Source: Paracoccaceae bacterium (GTDB lineage: Bacteria > Pseudomonadota > Alphaproteobacteria > Rhodobacterales > Rhodobacteraceae). From it: DNA of 64,000 nt. The DNA lies in NCBI GenBank assembly GCA_024742405.1, contig JANSYP010000001.1, positions 1,860,001 through 1,924,000 on the forward strand. The letters are read 5' to 3'. Shown piece by piece: positions 28,282 to 36,671 of this stretch; position 1 is the stretch's first letter; each line of letters begins with the position of its first letter. A program made the translations under genes and the position numbers. The notes below the pieces were generated by a model. That model saw only the letters and a list, made by a program, of their open reading frames with translations. It was not told the DNA's origin and did not search any database.

Positions 28282-29577
28282 TCAAAACGCTGCCCTGAGT
28301 CTAAGACCGAACAGAGCAAGCGTCGCCTCCTCAGGGTTCAGCGCCGGATTCTGGATGAGCTGGATGCTCGGCGTCAGTTCGATGCCTTCTGTGAGCTGCC
28401 ACTTCTGAAAGGCCTCGATTGTGACCTGTTCATCCAAATCCACCCCGAAGGTCTCTTCGTTGGGCCGGCTCCAGTTGACGCCAACGCCAAGGATGCTTCG
28501 GCTCGGATCCTTAGTGTATCCAAACCCTACACTCGCGGCGGCCTCGTAGAGACTGCCGCCGCCGTCCGACCAGCCCCCGCGCAGGAATGGAAACCAATGC
28601 TGACCCACGAGTTGGCTGAAACTGAAGGCCACACCCTGGCCTTCCGGTGTGCCGGCCTCTTCGCGTTCGTCGATCTGCCACACGGTCACGTGTGCATTGT
28701 TCACGAAGCGGGCCTTCTGGCCTGTAGTCCAGCCGAGTTCAAACGTTTTGAAGGTTTCACCTTGGCCGAAAAGGGTATCCCATCCGGCAAGCGGGTCGGT
28801 GGGATCCGCATTGGCATCTGCGACACCGGCGGCGACGTATATGTTGTCATTCAGGAAATAGCCGGCCGCCGCGCCAAGAGCGCCATCCGGCAGCCCTCCG
28901 ATCGTTCCGGAGCCGGTTTGAAAGGCTAGGTTTGAGAAACCCTGCCAAGGGCTCGCAAGCGCATAAACATCCACATAGTCGGTCACGTCCAGCCAGCCGG
29001 CATAGACGACACCTCGGCCATCTGCGAAGTTCTGCTCCCAATAAAGGTGGGTCGTTCGCCACCCCTGATCGCTGAAGACAGAGCTTACCAGTCCCGCATA
29101 TCCCAGTTCCGAACCAAAGTCCGTTACCGCGACATTTCCATATCGGTGGCGGTTCTCGAACTTGAACACGAGGCTGCCGTTGTTTTCTGATCCGCGCCCC
29201 ACCAACTCCCAGGCACCAAAAAACCGGAATGCCCCGCCTCCCGCCGTGTCTTCCCCAAGGCTGTCGGATGCAACAAATCCCAAGGCATTGTAGTCGAAGC
29301 CAAAGTCGAGACCGGTTCTGTCCTTTAGCGACGCTTTCCGCTCCGACCACGAGTATTGAAGGTCAACATCCAGTACATCGTCCTTTTTCTCATCGTCGGA
29401 GGCCAGCAAAGACGGCGTCGAGTCTGGCCCAGCAAGGACATCGCCGACCGACTGAGCATGCAGCGACACAGGTACGCCCCAGAGCACAGCCGCGGCGGAA
29501 ATCACCATCGATGGTCTGTGGGCGTGCAGAAAGACCCCTTCAAACCGTGCCTTTTTCGGCGTTCCAACCATTCTCAT
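28282..29577 (-). CDS. OprB-type carbohydrate-selective porin
   Basis: 431 residues. N-terminal basic segment and signal peptide ending at SLHAQ (about residue 42). The mature protein has the pattern of OprB porins: alternating aromatic strands (GLDFGFDYNALGFVASDSLG, FKFENRHRYG, WRTTHLYWEQNF), the QGFSNLAFQTGSGTIGGLP loop, and a final LRLRAAF strand ending in Phe. OprB porins pass sugars or other small polar solutes through the outer membrane. The start ATG 29577 overlaps the preceding amidohydrolase stop (ATGA), so synthesis of the porin and the enzyme is coupled, which suggests the porin admits the enzyme's substrate. Confidence 0.8.
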   Translation of the reverse strand: MRMVGTPKKARFEGVFLHAHRPSMVISAAAVLWGVPVSLHAQSVGDVLAGPDSTPSLLASDDEKKDDVLDVDLQYSWSERKASLKDRTGLDFGFDYNALGFVASDSLGEDTAGGGAFRFFGAWELVGRGSENNGSLVFKFENRHRYGNVAVTDFGSELGYAGLVSSVFSDQGWRTTHLYWEQNFADGRGVVYAGWLDVTDYVDVYALASPWQGFSNLAFQTGSGTIGGLPDGALGAAAGYFLNDNIYVAAGVADANADPTDPLAGWDTLFGQGETFKTFELGWTTGQKARFVNNAHVTVWQIDEREEAGTPEGQGVAFSFSQLVGQHWFPFLRGGWSDGGGSLYEAAASVGFGYTKDPSRSILGVGVNWSRPNEETFGVDLDEQVTIEAFQKWQLTEGIELTPSIQLIQNPALNPEEATLALFGLRLRAAF

Positions 29578-30923
29578 AGGGTGTTCTTGAAGACCTGGCC
29601 GCCCTTCATGATGAAGGCCAGGCCCTCCTCTGGGCTGGACAAAGGCGAAATGTCTTCGAGCGGATTGCCGTTTACAAGAAGGAGATCTCCGTAGGCGCCT
29701 TCTGCGATCACACCAAGCGGGCCGTCCTTGTAAGGGTGCCGTCGACCTGATCGGGCAAACAGTTCGGCGTTCAGGGACGTCGCCTGACGGAGGATATCGA
29801 CTGGCTCGTAATAGGCTGTACGGGCAGTGAACTCCTGACTTTGGAACGGGCCAAGATCGATCGTGCCGAGAATGTCGGTCCCGAAGGCCATTTTCAGGCC
29901 AAGTGCTTTTGAACGCTCATATCCACTGGTCGCACCGGCCTGCGCCTCCAGGTACTTGGGAACAGAACTCCCGGTCATCCCAGCCTGTTCCGGCCCGACG
30001 CTGAAAGAGAGAAACTGGGTCGAGAAGAAAATGTCGGCCTCTTTCATCATCTGCATCGTTGTTTCGGATGCGAAAAGGCCATGCTCGATAGAGCGGACAC
30101 CCGCACGGATCGCGTTGAAGATCGCCACATCGGTGTAGGCGTGGATCGTCGCGTAGGTGCCCCAATTCTTGGCGGCCTGAACGATCGCAGAAAGCTCTTC
30201 CAGGGTGTATTCAGTCACGTCGAGTGGATCATGTGCACCGGTTATGGAGCCTGAGCCCATGATTTTGATCTGGCTCGCGCCGTATCTGAGGATCTCACGC
30301 GTGGCTTTCGTCACCTCGGGAACGCCGTCCGCAATGATCGTCCAGCCCCGCTGATAGGCAGGATCCACTTGGTTTGCGAAGTGGGGCGACGCATAGTTCA
30401 GCCGAGGATCAAAGTCGCCATGGCCAGAAGTCTGCGAAACGAAGAAACCCGAAGGAAGGATGCGCGGACCTGCGACAACGCCATCGTCGATTGCTTTTTT
30501 CAATCCAAATGACGGGCCGCCCATGTCGCGCACGGTGGTGAAGCCACGCATCAGCATGCGTCGGGCGCTTTCGGCTGCCATGGCTCCCGTGTACTCGTGG
30601 GGCGACGCGTAGATCAGGTTTTCGATGGTATCGTTCCACATGATGTGGACATGCGCATCGCTCAACCCCGGCGTCAGGGTGCGCCCATCGGCATCGACCA
30701 CGGTGGCATCCTCGTCTGACAAGGCCTCCCCCACCTGTGCGATCATTCCATCACGCACCAGAACGTCGAACCCGGTCGCGAGTTGATCTGATGTGCCGTC
30801 AAAGATCTTCGCACCGCGGATTAGGGTCGCGGTAGATCCCGAAGCTTGCGCGAGCCCCGTTGTGGGAAGGACACAAGCAGCGGCACTGCCTTGCAGAAAA
30901 GATCTGCGATCGAGCGTGAACAT
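29574..30923 (-). CDS. Exported (Tat) metal-dependent amidohydrolase, prolidase-like
   Basis: 449 residues. The N terminus DRRSFLQGSAAACVLPTTGL is a twin-arginine signal, so the folded metalloenzyme is exported. The complete subtype-I amidohydrolase metal set is visible: H-x-H in SDAHVHIMW, a Lys in QIKIMGSGS (carbamylated bridge ligand), His in ATIHAYTD, His in SIEHGLF, and Asp in AFGTDILG. The closest family type is the imidazolonepropionase/Xaa-Pro-dipeptidase (Sgx9260-like) group. GAGGAG lies 9 bases before ATG 30923. It is the first gene of the minus-strand unit, read away from the AraC gene, and its promoter region carries a direct-repeat operator. Confidence 0.85.
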   Translation of the reverse strand: MFTLDRRSFLQGSAAACVLPTTGLAQASGSTATLIRGAKIFDGTSDQLATGFDVLVRDGMIAQVGEALSDEDATVVDADGRTLTPGLSDAHVHIMWNDTIENLIYASPHEYTGAMAAESARRMLMRGFTTVRDMGGPSFGLKKAIDDGVVAGPRILPSGFFVSQTSGHGDFDPRLNYASPHFANQVDPAYQRGWTIIADGVPEVTKATREILRYGASQIKIMGSGSITGAHDPLDVTEYTLEELSAIVQAAKNWGTYATIHAYTDVAIFNAIRAGVRSIEHGLFASETTMQMMKEADIFFSTQFLSFSVGPEQAGMTGSSVPKYLEAQAGATSGYERSKALGLKMAFGTDILGTIDLGPFQSQEFTARTAYYEPVDILRQATSLNAELFARSGRRHPYKDGPLGVIAEGAYGDLLLVNGNPLEDISPLSSPEEGLAFIMKGGQVFKNTL

Positions 30924-31003
30924 AAGGCGGACTCCTCGCGGCTGCGGCTCAGTCTGCCTAGTGTTAGCGGTCACTCACGAAGGACATTGCATTTTGAAGG
31001 CCC

Positions 31004-31036
31004 AGATCTTTCGCTGGATGAGCTAAGATCTTTCGC
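31004..31036. promoter_or_regulatory. Direct-repeat operator, likely AraC-type binding site
   Basis: The 11-base word AGATCTTTCGC occurs at 31004-31014 and again at 31026-31036, exactly 22 bases apart. AraC/XylS regulators bind direct half-sites about 21 bases (two helical turns) apart. The repeat sits in the divergent region between the amidohydrolase/porin operon and the AraC-family gene. Confidence 0.6.
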
Positions 31037-31075
31037 GGTAGGCAAGGTTGATGCAATCGATTGGCGGTGAGCTTC

Positions 31076-32083
31076 ATGGATCACAAGGCAGAGGTTCTCC
31101 CAACTCTCTGCGCGGGAGAAGCCTCTGGACTGCGCAAGATCTCGACCATGCGTCAGCAAAACCGCGGCTTGCCGGTTAGCGAAGGCGGCATTGTCTTTCT
31201 GGGGAAGAAGCCCCCGGCTATGCACGCTTTCAAGCTCGCTGGCCGAAACACCGTGATCACACGCATGCACGTGCCACAAGCGTACTCCGCCTACAGCGTT
31301 CCGGATCCGGATTGGATCACACTGCACATTCCCATTTCGTGGGACGGAACCTATGTGTTTGATGGGCGAGAGGCCCGAGCGGGCGAAGCTTTTCTGACGA
31401 ACAGCCCAAACGGCTACACGACAACGGGCGAAAACCGCGACGCCCTAACGTTGGGGCCGAGACGCGATGCACTCGAAGCTGCAATGCGCTCATTGTTTGG
31501 CCGTTGCGCCGACTCCTTCGACTTCCGGGCGTCAGTTCTTCGGCCAAGCCCGGTGCTCATGCGAGCCATTGCGGCACAAATCAATGCGGCGATAGAAGCG
31601 GAAGCGTCTCAAGAGGCACGTCAGGAATTGCACTTCATGCACGAAGTGGTCGAGCGAGACTTTCTCGATGTGTTGGCTCTGGAGTTCAGAGCGGCGTTGA
31701 GAAGTAATTCGAAATACAATGGCTTACGACGTCGTGCGGTCGATGTTGTTGCCGAGGCGCGGCAACTTACACTTGCGCACTCGGCCTCCGTGCCAAGCCT
31801 TTCGGAAATCTGTGCGGCGACCGGGGTTGGCCAGACTCGTCTCTTCGAGTGCTTTCAAGAAGTGCATGGGCTCGCTCCCTACAAGTGCCTGATGTCATTC
31901 AGGCTGTGTGCAGCCCACGAGAGATTGACGGACAAGGACAACCCGGCCCAGTCGGTGAAGCAAGTGGCACTGGATGCTGGTTTCGCGAAGGCGGGGCGTT
32001 TCGCACAATGCTTTTTCGAGCAGTTTGGTGAACGCCCCTCCGAGGTCCTGGGACGAACCCGCAAAGAACGGATGTCCAGCTGA
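31076..32083 (+). CDS. AraC-family transcriptional regulator
   Basis: 335 residues. A variable N-terminal sensing domain (AraC ligand-binding type, with WITLHIPISWDGTYVF) is followed by the double helix-turn-helix: SLSEICAATGVGQTRLFECF and then SVKQVALDAGFAKAGRFAQC with FGERPSEV at the end, as in the RhaS/XylS group. The frame opens at TTG 31061; ATG 31076 with GGTGAG six bases upstream is the better start. It is divergent from the amidohydrolase-porin operon, next to a 22-base-spaced direct repeat that it probably binds, so it is the likely regulator of that operon. It overlaps the next gene by one base. Confidence 0.9.
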   Translation: MDHKAEVLPTLCAGEASGLRKISTMRQQNRGLPVSEGGIVFLGKKPPAMHAFKLAGRNTVITRMHVPQAYSAYSVPDPDWITLHIPISWDGTYVFDGREARAGEAFLTNSPNGYTTTGENRDALTLGPRRDALEAAMRSLFGRCADSFDFRASVLRPSPVLMRAIAAQINAAIEAEASQEARQELHFMHEVVERDFLDVLALEFRAALRSNSKYNGLRRRAVDVVAEARQLTLAHSASVPSLSEICAATGVGQTRLFECFQEVHGLAPYKCLMSFRLCAAHERLTDKDNPAQSVKQVALDAGFAKAGRFAQCFFEQFGERPSEVLGRTRKERMSS

Positions 32084-32982
32084 TGTCTCTCGGCACCACA
32101 ATCATTTGTGACGGCCTTGTATGGCCTGAGAGCCCGCGTTGGCGCGCGGGACAGCTCTGGATCACGGAGGCTTTTGCCGATGACTCTGGGGTTCGAGCGT
32201 TCTCTTCGGATGGCATGCAAACGCTCAGCATCCCGGTCTCCGGCGGGCCTGCCGGCATCGATTTTTTATCCGACGGAACCGCAGTCCTCGCGGCTGCATT
32301 CGACAGCAAGATCCTCATGCAACGCCCTGGGGAGTCTGAGTTCACGACCTTTCTCGATCTCGACGGAATCGCGACCTATCCCAATGAGCTGATTGTTGGG
32401 CCCGCCGACCGTATCTTTGTCTCCGACAGCGGGTTTCGGGTCGGCGTAGAAGCCTACGTTTCCGGGCGGATCATTGTCGTAGAGACCGACGGGAGTGCGC
32501 GAGTTATCTCCGACGGCCTGCCTTTCCCAAATGGCCTTGCCATCTCGCCTGACGGCCGCAATCTGACAGTCGGCGAGACATTCGCCGGTCGTTTGTCACG
32601 ATACCAACTCGGACCAGATGGCGAGCCGTCGGACCATCGTGTCCTTGTCGCCTTCGACGATCTTGGCGTGGTTGAAGATCTCGAGAAAACCTTTGCTCGC
32701 AAATCCGCTCCAGATGGAATCTGTCTGGACGCCGCTGGCAACGTATGGGTTGCGAACCCGCTCGAGGCCAAGGTCGTATGCATATCTCCCGATGGCAAAC
32801 CTATCGGTGAAGTGGTTCTTTCACAGGGCGGAATTGCATGCATGCTCGGCGGTGAAGACGGCAGAACTCTCTACGTTTGCACGGGCAATCCTTATTCTAT
32901 GACAGAGAGTGGAGGCCGAATAGAGAAGGCAGAGGTCGATGTCCCCAGTGCCGGATATCCACGATCCGACATCGTCGTCTAG
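32083..32982 (+). CDS. SMP-30/gluconolactonase-like protein
   Basis: 299 residues. Six-bladed beta-propeller of the SMP-30/gluconolactonase/LRE type: CDGLVWPESPRWRAGQLW opening with the metal-ligand Glu (ESPRW), ATYPNELIVGPADRIFVSD with the metal Asn, LPFPNGLAISPDGRNL, and SAPDGICLDAAGNVWVANP with the catalytic Asp. These enzymes are divalent-metal lactonases. The start overlaps the AraC gene stop (TGATG), so it is co-expressed with the regulator. A lactone intermediate in the pathway served by the neighbouring hydrolases is possible but not proven. No signal peptide: cytoplasmic. Confidence 0.88.
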   Translation: MSLGTTIICDGLVWPESPRWRAGQLWITEAFADDSGVRAFSSDGMQTLSIPVSGGPAGIDFLSDGTAVLAAAFDSKILMQRPGESEFTTFLDLDGIATYPNELIVGPADRIFVSDSGFRVGVEAYVSGRIIVVETDGSARVISDGLPFPNGLAISPDGRNLTVGETFAGRLSRYQLGPDGEPSDHRVLVAFDDLGVVEDLEKTFARKSAPDGICLDAAGNVWVANPLEAKVVCISPDGKPIGEVVLSQGGIACMLGGEDGRTLYVCTGNPYSMTESGGRIEKAEVDVPSAGYPRSDIVV

Positions 32983-33026
32983 CAACTGTATCTCTCAGAT
33001 TGCCATGGGAGCCCAAGATCGACTGG

Positions 33027-33440
33027 CTACGCGAAAGCGTTCGCGATTGTCACGAGTTTTCGGGCGACGGCTGTGAATACGACATTGTGCCGTTTGCCGG
33101 CCTTGCGCAGCCAACCCGCGAATGACTTTAGGGGTGGGTTGCGATAGCTCGCTACTGGAGCGGCTTGGTTCATCAAGCGTCGCAACACTCGTCGCCCGCC
33201 GGCGATGTCGTGTTTGCCAAACATCGCATCAGCGTCGTCAGCAATTCGAGCGAGGCGTCTAGGAACCGCGGCCTGTACGCCAGTTATCTGACCGAGCTCC
33301 GGCATCCTTTGCCGGGCAGTCACCGCTTGGGGCGATGAGTTCGGCGGCGATCAACGTTGTGCTGGCGACCGGACCGGTACCGGGAATGAATCGAAGGATT
33401 GAGGCAGTGCCGGCCAATTCGCGACGCAAAGCGATGACAG
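33027..33440 (-). pseudogene. IS110-family transposase remnant (C-terminal part)
   Basis: The minus strand carries, in two frames, RRELAGTASILRFIPGTGPV (about 33440-33360) and then, after a frameshift near 33320, GKHDIAGGRRVLRRLMNQAA, YRNPPLKSFAGWLRKAGK and VARKLVTIANAF. This is the transposase-20 C-terminal domain of IS110/IS116/IS902 elements. The N-terminal DEDD domain of this copy is absent. Confidence 0.75.
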
Positions 33441-33441
33441 C

Positions 33442-34140
33442 TTAAGTCGGGCTTTTAAGTTCGACGACCTGTTGATCCAGTAGGTCCCGGGCGTCCCCTG
33501 CCCTAGTGATACCACTCGTGAGATCGTGCTCGCCCGGCTGATTTGGGTACGGCGCCGGTCCGACCCGGGGTCCGGCGCGTTTGGACAAGCGCAACCAGCT
33601 CGTATCGTCGATCACCGACCAAAAGGTCTGCGAAACCACTGCACCAGTGCCGGGCAGCGACATCAACAAGTGACAGACAGGATAGGCCCCGCCCCGCAAT
33701 CAACCCAGCCGTTGCACGCGAGCCAATGCCCGTCGGTGCGTCGCTGTAGCAAGACCTGCCGGTTCTGTCGTCGCTGGGAGCATCGTATCGCCGTTCGCCG
33801 GTTCCCGAACCCAAACGCGGAACGGCCCGCGCGATGTGGAGCCGACCTTCAGGCCGAATTTTCTCAGCAAACCGCGCAGAGACATCTCCTTAGTGATCAT
33901 GCCTTGTTGTACGGCCTTGCTGACACCCGACAGCATCCGCAACTCCTGCACTGGAACCGGCTTTCGGTGCACGGGCCGCAACCAATCACGATGCGGGAGC
34001 CGGAAAGTCCCTTCGGAGTCCCACCTGTCGGTCCAAGTGGGCATTGCCTTCGGCGCCTCCATCTTCTGGCTGGTCACCATCAGAACACCATCGAATCCCG
34101 TTGCGGTCAGTGAACGTTGCAACCATCGAGACTACGGCCC
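33442..34140 (-). pseudogene. Second IS110-family transposase remnant (N-terminal and middle part)
   Basis: One minus-strand frame, interrupted by a single stop at 33700-33702, reads TDRWDSEGTFRLPHRDWLRP, VPVQELRMLSGVSKAV, SLRGLLRKFGLKVG and, after the stop, CHLLMSLPGTGAVVSQTFWS and PNQPGEHDLTSGITRAGDA. These are consecutive blocks of an IS110 transposase of a different subgroup from the fragment at 33027-33440. It breaks off exactly where that fragment starts, so one element inserted into or recombined with the other. Confidence 0.7.
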
Positions 34141-34213
34141 GGCTGCGCACCCGATCAACACCTCGTCTACTTGCGGGAAAACGCGACACGCTTGGTTGAG
34201 CCTTCCGGGCCGG

Positions 34214-34573
34214 TCACTCTTGGTTTGCCGTCTTTTCCTTGTCCGCGTGTTCATCCTGAACGTGGATCATGGCTCGGGCGAATTGGGTAAACAGCAACAC
34301 GAAGACTCCCACGCCGACAAAGATGTAGACGACGGTGAATATCTTACCAAGCTCGGTCTCCGGCGACAGATCCCCTGAGCCGACGGTCGACACCGTGGTG
34401 GCACTAAAATAGAGCGCGTCCGTCCAACTCCACCCTTCAACGCCGCGATAGAACACAGTGCCTGATAAAAGGATCAACAAGGCAAGCACCAATCCGGCCC
34501 GGAAATTGGGAACGCTCCAGGAGCGAACAATTGCTTTCAGAAGACGAAGCAGGTTCAGACCAAGCGCCATCAT
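34214..34573 (-). CDS. Two-TM potassium-channel-like protein
   Basis: 119 residues with the Ion_trans_2 layout: TM1 (about 27-46, AGLVLALLILLSGTVFY), pore helix ALYFSATTVS, selectivity filter TVGSGD, and TM2 (about 85-105, IFTVVYIFVGVGVFVLLFTQ). The usual filter is TVGYGD; Tyr is Ser here. There is no regulatory RCK domain, only a short charged tail. Potassium or other cation passage would need a tetramer. It stands alone within insertion-sequence debris, so it may be cargo. No ribosome binding site is compelling before ATG 34573. Confidence 0.8.
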   Translation of the reverse strand: MMALGLNLLRLLKAIVRSWSVPNFRAGLVLALLILLSGTVFYRGVEGWSWTDALYFSATTVSTVGSGDLSPETELGKIFTVVYIFVGVGVFVLLFTQFARAMIHVQDEHADKEKTANQE

Positions 34574-35344
34574 GAAGTAGAACCTTCCAGTAGCCCAAGG
34601 GCGTTACAGTACAACATGGGTGTACGGTTTCTCGGGCGCAGGCAATGGGGGGCATTTCAGCGAGGTCATAGGAACATAACTGTCGCCCGCAAGCTTGTCT
34701 CCATCGTGAACGCACTGTGCAGGTCACGCCAAACATGGGCCTCACAGATCACCTGAGGAATACAGTTGCTAGCGACATTGGCCCGCCGGCGGGAACGGGG
34801 ACCGAAGACGGCGGCGCAACGGCCCGTCTGACAACCCACCTCCGAGTGACCTCCGGTCAACCAGAACTCCGCAACGCGCCTCCCGTTTAAACCCGATGTA
34901 GCCAGTTGCGGACATAGCGAAGACACGCCCGACGGGTTGCTTTGAGCCCAACGGGCACATCTGCGCTACGCGACACTTCGGTCAGGATGGGCGGAAACAG
35001 TACCGTCGCTGCTCCAATGGCGATGCGCATCGAAGTCAAGAAAAACGGACACTCGATCAACCGATGATCTATCGGTCCGGCATGTCGGTGCGGCAGTGGC
35101 TTTGAGGCCGAAACCATCGATCGCGGCGCCAAACAAACCTGCACTCGCGGTACTTGGCCGGATCGACGTTGGGCCGTTGCAAAGTGCGGAAAGAGCGGAC
35201 GCTCAAACGACGTGTCGAACCCAGGGTTTGGTACTCACGGCCCGCTCAATTGTCCGAAAAACATGAAGAGAACACACACCTCTCACGCCTTCATGCACAC
35301 CTCTTCTCGGAACGTTGAAAACCGGGCAGCGATCGAGGTCTTGA
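34574..35344. other. Intergenic stretch upstream of the zinc operon
   Basis: About 770 bases of probable decayed DNA. Minus-strand frames at 34666-34926 and 34887-35144 look like broken coding sequence, but I could not assign them to a transposase. The last 150 bases, AT-richer, should contain the zur promoter. Confidence 0.35.
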
Positions 35345-35362
35345 GTTATGTTATAACATAAC
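35345..35362. promoter_or_regulatory. Zur box
   Basis: GTTATGTTATAACATAAC is a perfect 18-bp palindrome, with an extra ATAAC half-site immediately after (35363-35367). It matches the established alphaproteobacterial Zur operator type (TGTTATA..TATAACA core) and lies 37 bases before the zur start, where bound Zur would block transcription when zinc is sufficient. I see no other copy within the operon. Confidence 0.85.
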
Positions 35363-35398
35363 ATAACAAGCGCAGAGAACTGCAGACGGGGATCAGTC

Positions 35399-35800
35399 GT
35401 GGCCAGCCGGGGAGAACAAGTTCAGGCGAATGTGCTGGTGGCATTGCTCGCACATGGCAAGCCCACTTCGGCATACAAGATCATGCGCGACCTTCAGGAC
35501 GGTCAGCCCAAGATTGCCCCGCCAACGATCTATCGGGCTTTGGCGGCCCTCGTTGAGCAAGGCAAAGTGCACCGTTTGGAGTCGCTCAACGCGTTCGTGG
35601 CCTGCCAGTGCGCGCATCATGACCACCCCGCGATCCTGTCGATCTGTGACGATTGCGGCGCCGTGGAAGAAACCGTTGCACCGAAGTTACTGAACCAGCT
35701 TACGCGGCTCACGAAGAAATCGGGCTTCGCCGCGATGCGCCATATTATTGAAATTCATGGAAGATGTGCGTCCTGCAAAAATGCGGGGGCGCAATCATGA
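35399..35800 (+). CDS. zur: Zinc-uptake regulator Zur
   Basis: 133 residues of the Fur family. Winged helix near the N terminus (KPTSAYKIMRDL, APPTIYRALAALVEQGKVH) and a C-terminal dimerisation/metal domain with CQCAHHDHPAILS, ICDDCGAVEE and HIIEIHGRCASC. The CxxC pairs CDDC and CASC form the structural zinc site, and the His-rich CQCAHHDH segment a regulatory site; this pattern is that of Zur rather than Fur. The start is GTG 35399, with only a weak ribosome binding site. It is the first gene behind the Zur box, so it is autoregulated. Its stop overlaps the next start (ATGA). Confidence 0.93.
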   Translation: MASRGEQVQANVLVALLAHGKPTSAYKIMRDLQDGQPKIAPPTIYRALAALVEQGKVHRLESLNAFVACQCAHHDHPAILSICDDCGAVEETVAPKLLNQLTRLTKKSGFAAMRHIIEIHGRCASCKNAGAQS

Positions 35801-35931
35801 CCCCTCGAGATCGCGACCTGCTGCGGCTTCTATTGCTCGGGGCCGGGCCGCGCCTTGCGGGTGCTGCGATTGTCGTCGCGCTTCTGTGGTCGGCCTTCTT
35901 CTGGGCGACGTCGACACCGGTGAGCCTATGA
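35797..35931 (+). CDS. 44-residue single-span membrane protein in the zinc operon
   Basis: The frame ATG 35797 to TGA 35929-35931 encodes a basic N terminus (MTPRDRDLLRLLLLGAGPR) and one hydrophobic helix (LAGAAIVVALLWSAFFWA). Its start overlaps the zur stop and its stop overlaps the znuC start, both as ATGA, which is hard to explain unless it is translated. No family recognised and no cysteine or histidine, so a direct zinc ligand role is unlikely. Inference: a small accessory subunit of the ZnuBC transporter or a membrane regulator. It is easily missed because of its size. Confidence 0.65.
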   Translation: MTPRDRDLLRLLLLGAGPRLAGAAIVVALLWSAFFWATSTPVSL

Positions 35932-36671
35932 GCGGTGCACTATCCTTCCAGGATTTGACACTGGGCTATGACCGGACACCCGCGGTGAAGAACGTCCAGA
36001 CTGAAATCCGCGAGGGCAGCCTGACGGCCGTCGTTGGACCAAACGGGGCGGGCAAATCGACGTTACTCAAGGGGGTTGTCGGCACCCTGACCCCACTCGG
36101 TGGGCGCGTGTTGTTCAACAATATCAAGCGGGACAAACTCGCATACCTCCCGCAGCAGTCCAAGATCGATCGGTCCTTTCCGCTTTGTGTCGGCGATCTT
36201 GTTTCGATGGGTCTCTGGCGGCGCATCGGCGCCTTCGGGCAGGTCCGGCGCCGCGACCGGGCGCGGGTGGCGGAGGCCATCGCGGCCGTGGGGCTCGACG
36301 GGTTCGGAAAACGCGCCATCGGGTCGCTCTCGGGCGGTCAGTTGCAACGGGCGCTATTCGCACGGCTCCTGGTTCAGGACGCGCAACTCGTACTCTTGGA
36401 TGAGCCCTTCACTGCCATCGATGCGCGAACGACCGCGGACCTCCTTACCATCGTGCGGCTTTGGCATGACGAGGGGCGGACGGTCATCGCCGTGCTTCAC
36501 GACCATGACACGGTGCGCCGCAATTTCCCCGACACCCTGATGCTGGCGCGGGAACTCGTGGCCCACGGACCGACGCCGGAGGTTCTGACGGCCGAAAACC
36601 AGTTCCGCGCGCGGCAAATGTGCGAAGCCTGCGCTGGACCGCCCCATACCTGCGGCCGGAGCGCGGCATGA
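35928..36671 (+). CDS. znuC: Zinc ABC transporter ATP-binding protein ZnuC
   Basis: 247 residues. Complete ABC ATPase: Walker A GPNGAGKST, Q-loop YLPQQ, signature LSGGQLQR, Walker B VLLDEPF, and H-loop VLHDHD. It energises high-affinity zinc uptake with ZnuB and ZnuA. The C terminus carries a cysteine/histidine tail, MCEACAGPPHTCG, which is not part of the ATPase core and could sense or bind metal. ATG 35928 overlaps the small membrane gene; the longer open frame upstream is only the overlap region. The stop overlaps the znuB start (ATGA). Confidence 0.93.
   Translation: MSGALSFQDLTLGYDRTPAVKNVQTEIREGSLTAVVGPNGAGKSTLLKGVVGTLTPLGGRVLFNNIKRDKLAYLPQQSKIDRSFPLCVGDLVSMGLWRRIGAFGQVRRRDRARVAEAIAAVGLDGFGKRAIGSLSGGQLQRALFARLLVQDAQLVLLDEPFTAIDARTTADLLTIVRLWHDEGRTVIAVLHDHDTVRRNFPDTLMLARELVAHGPTPEVLTAENQFRARQMCEACAGPPHTCGRSAA

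Noticed and set aside
34666-35144. Minus-strand frames that could be an IS5-type transposase
   Set aside because: I could not match any DDE-type motif; the sequence is too degraded to name.
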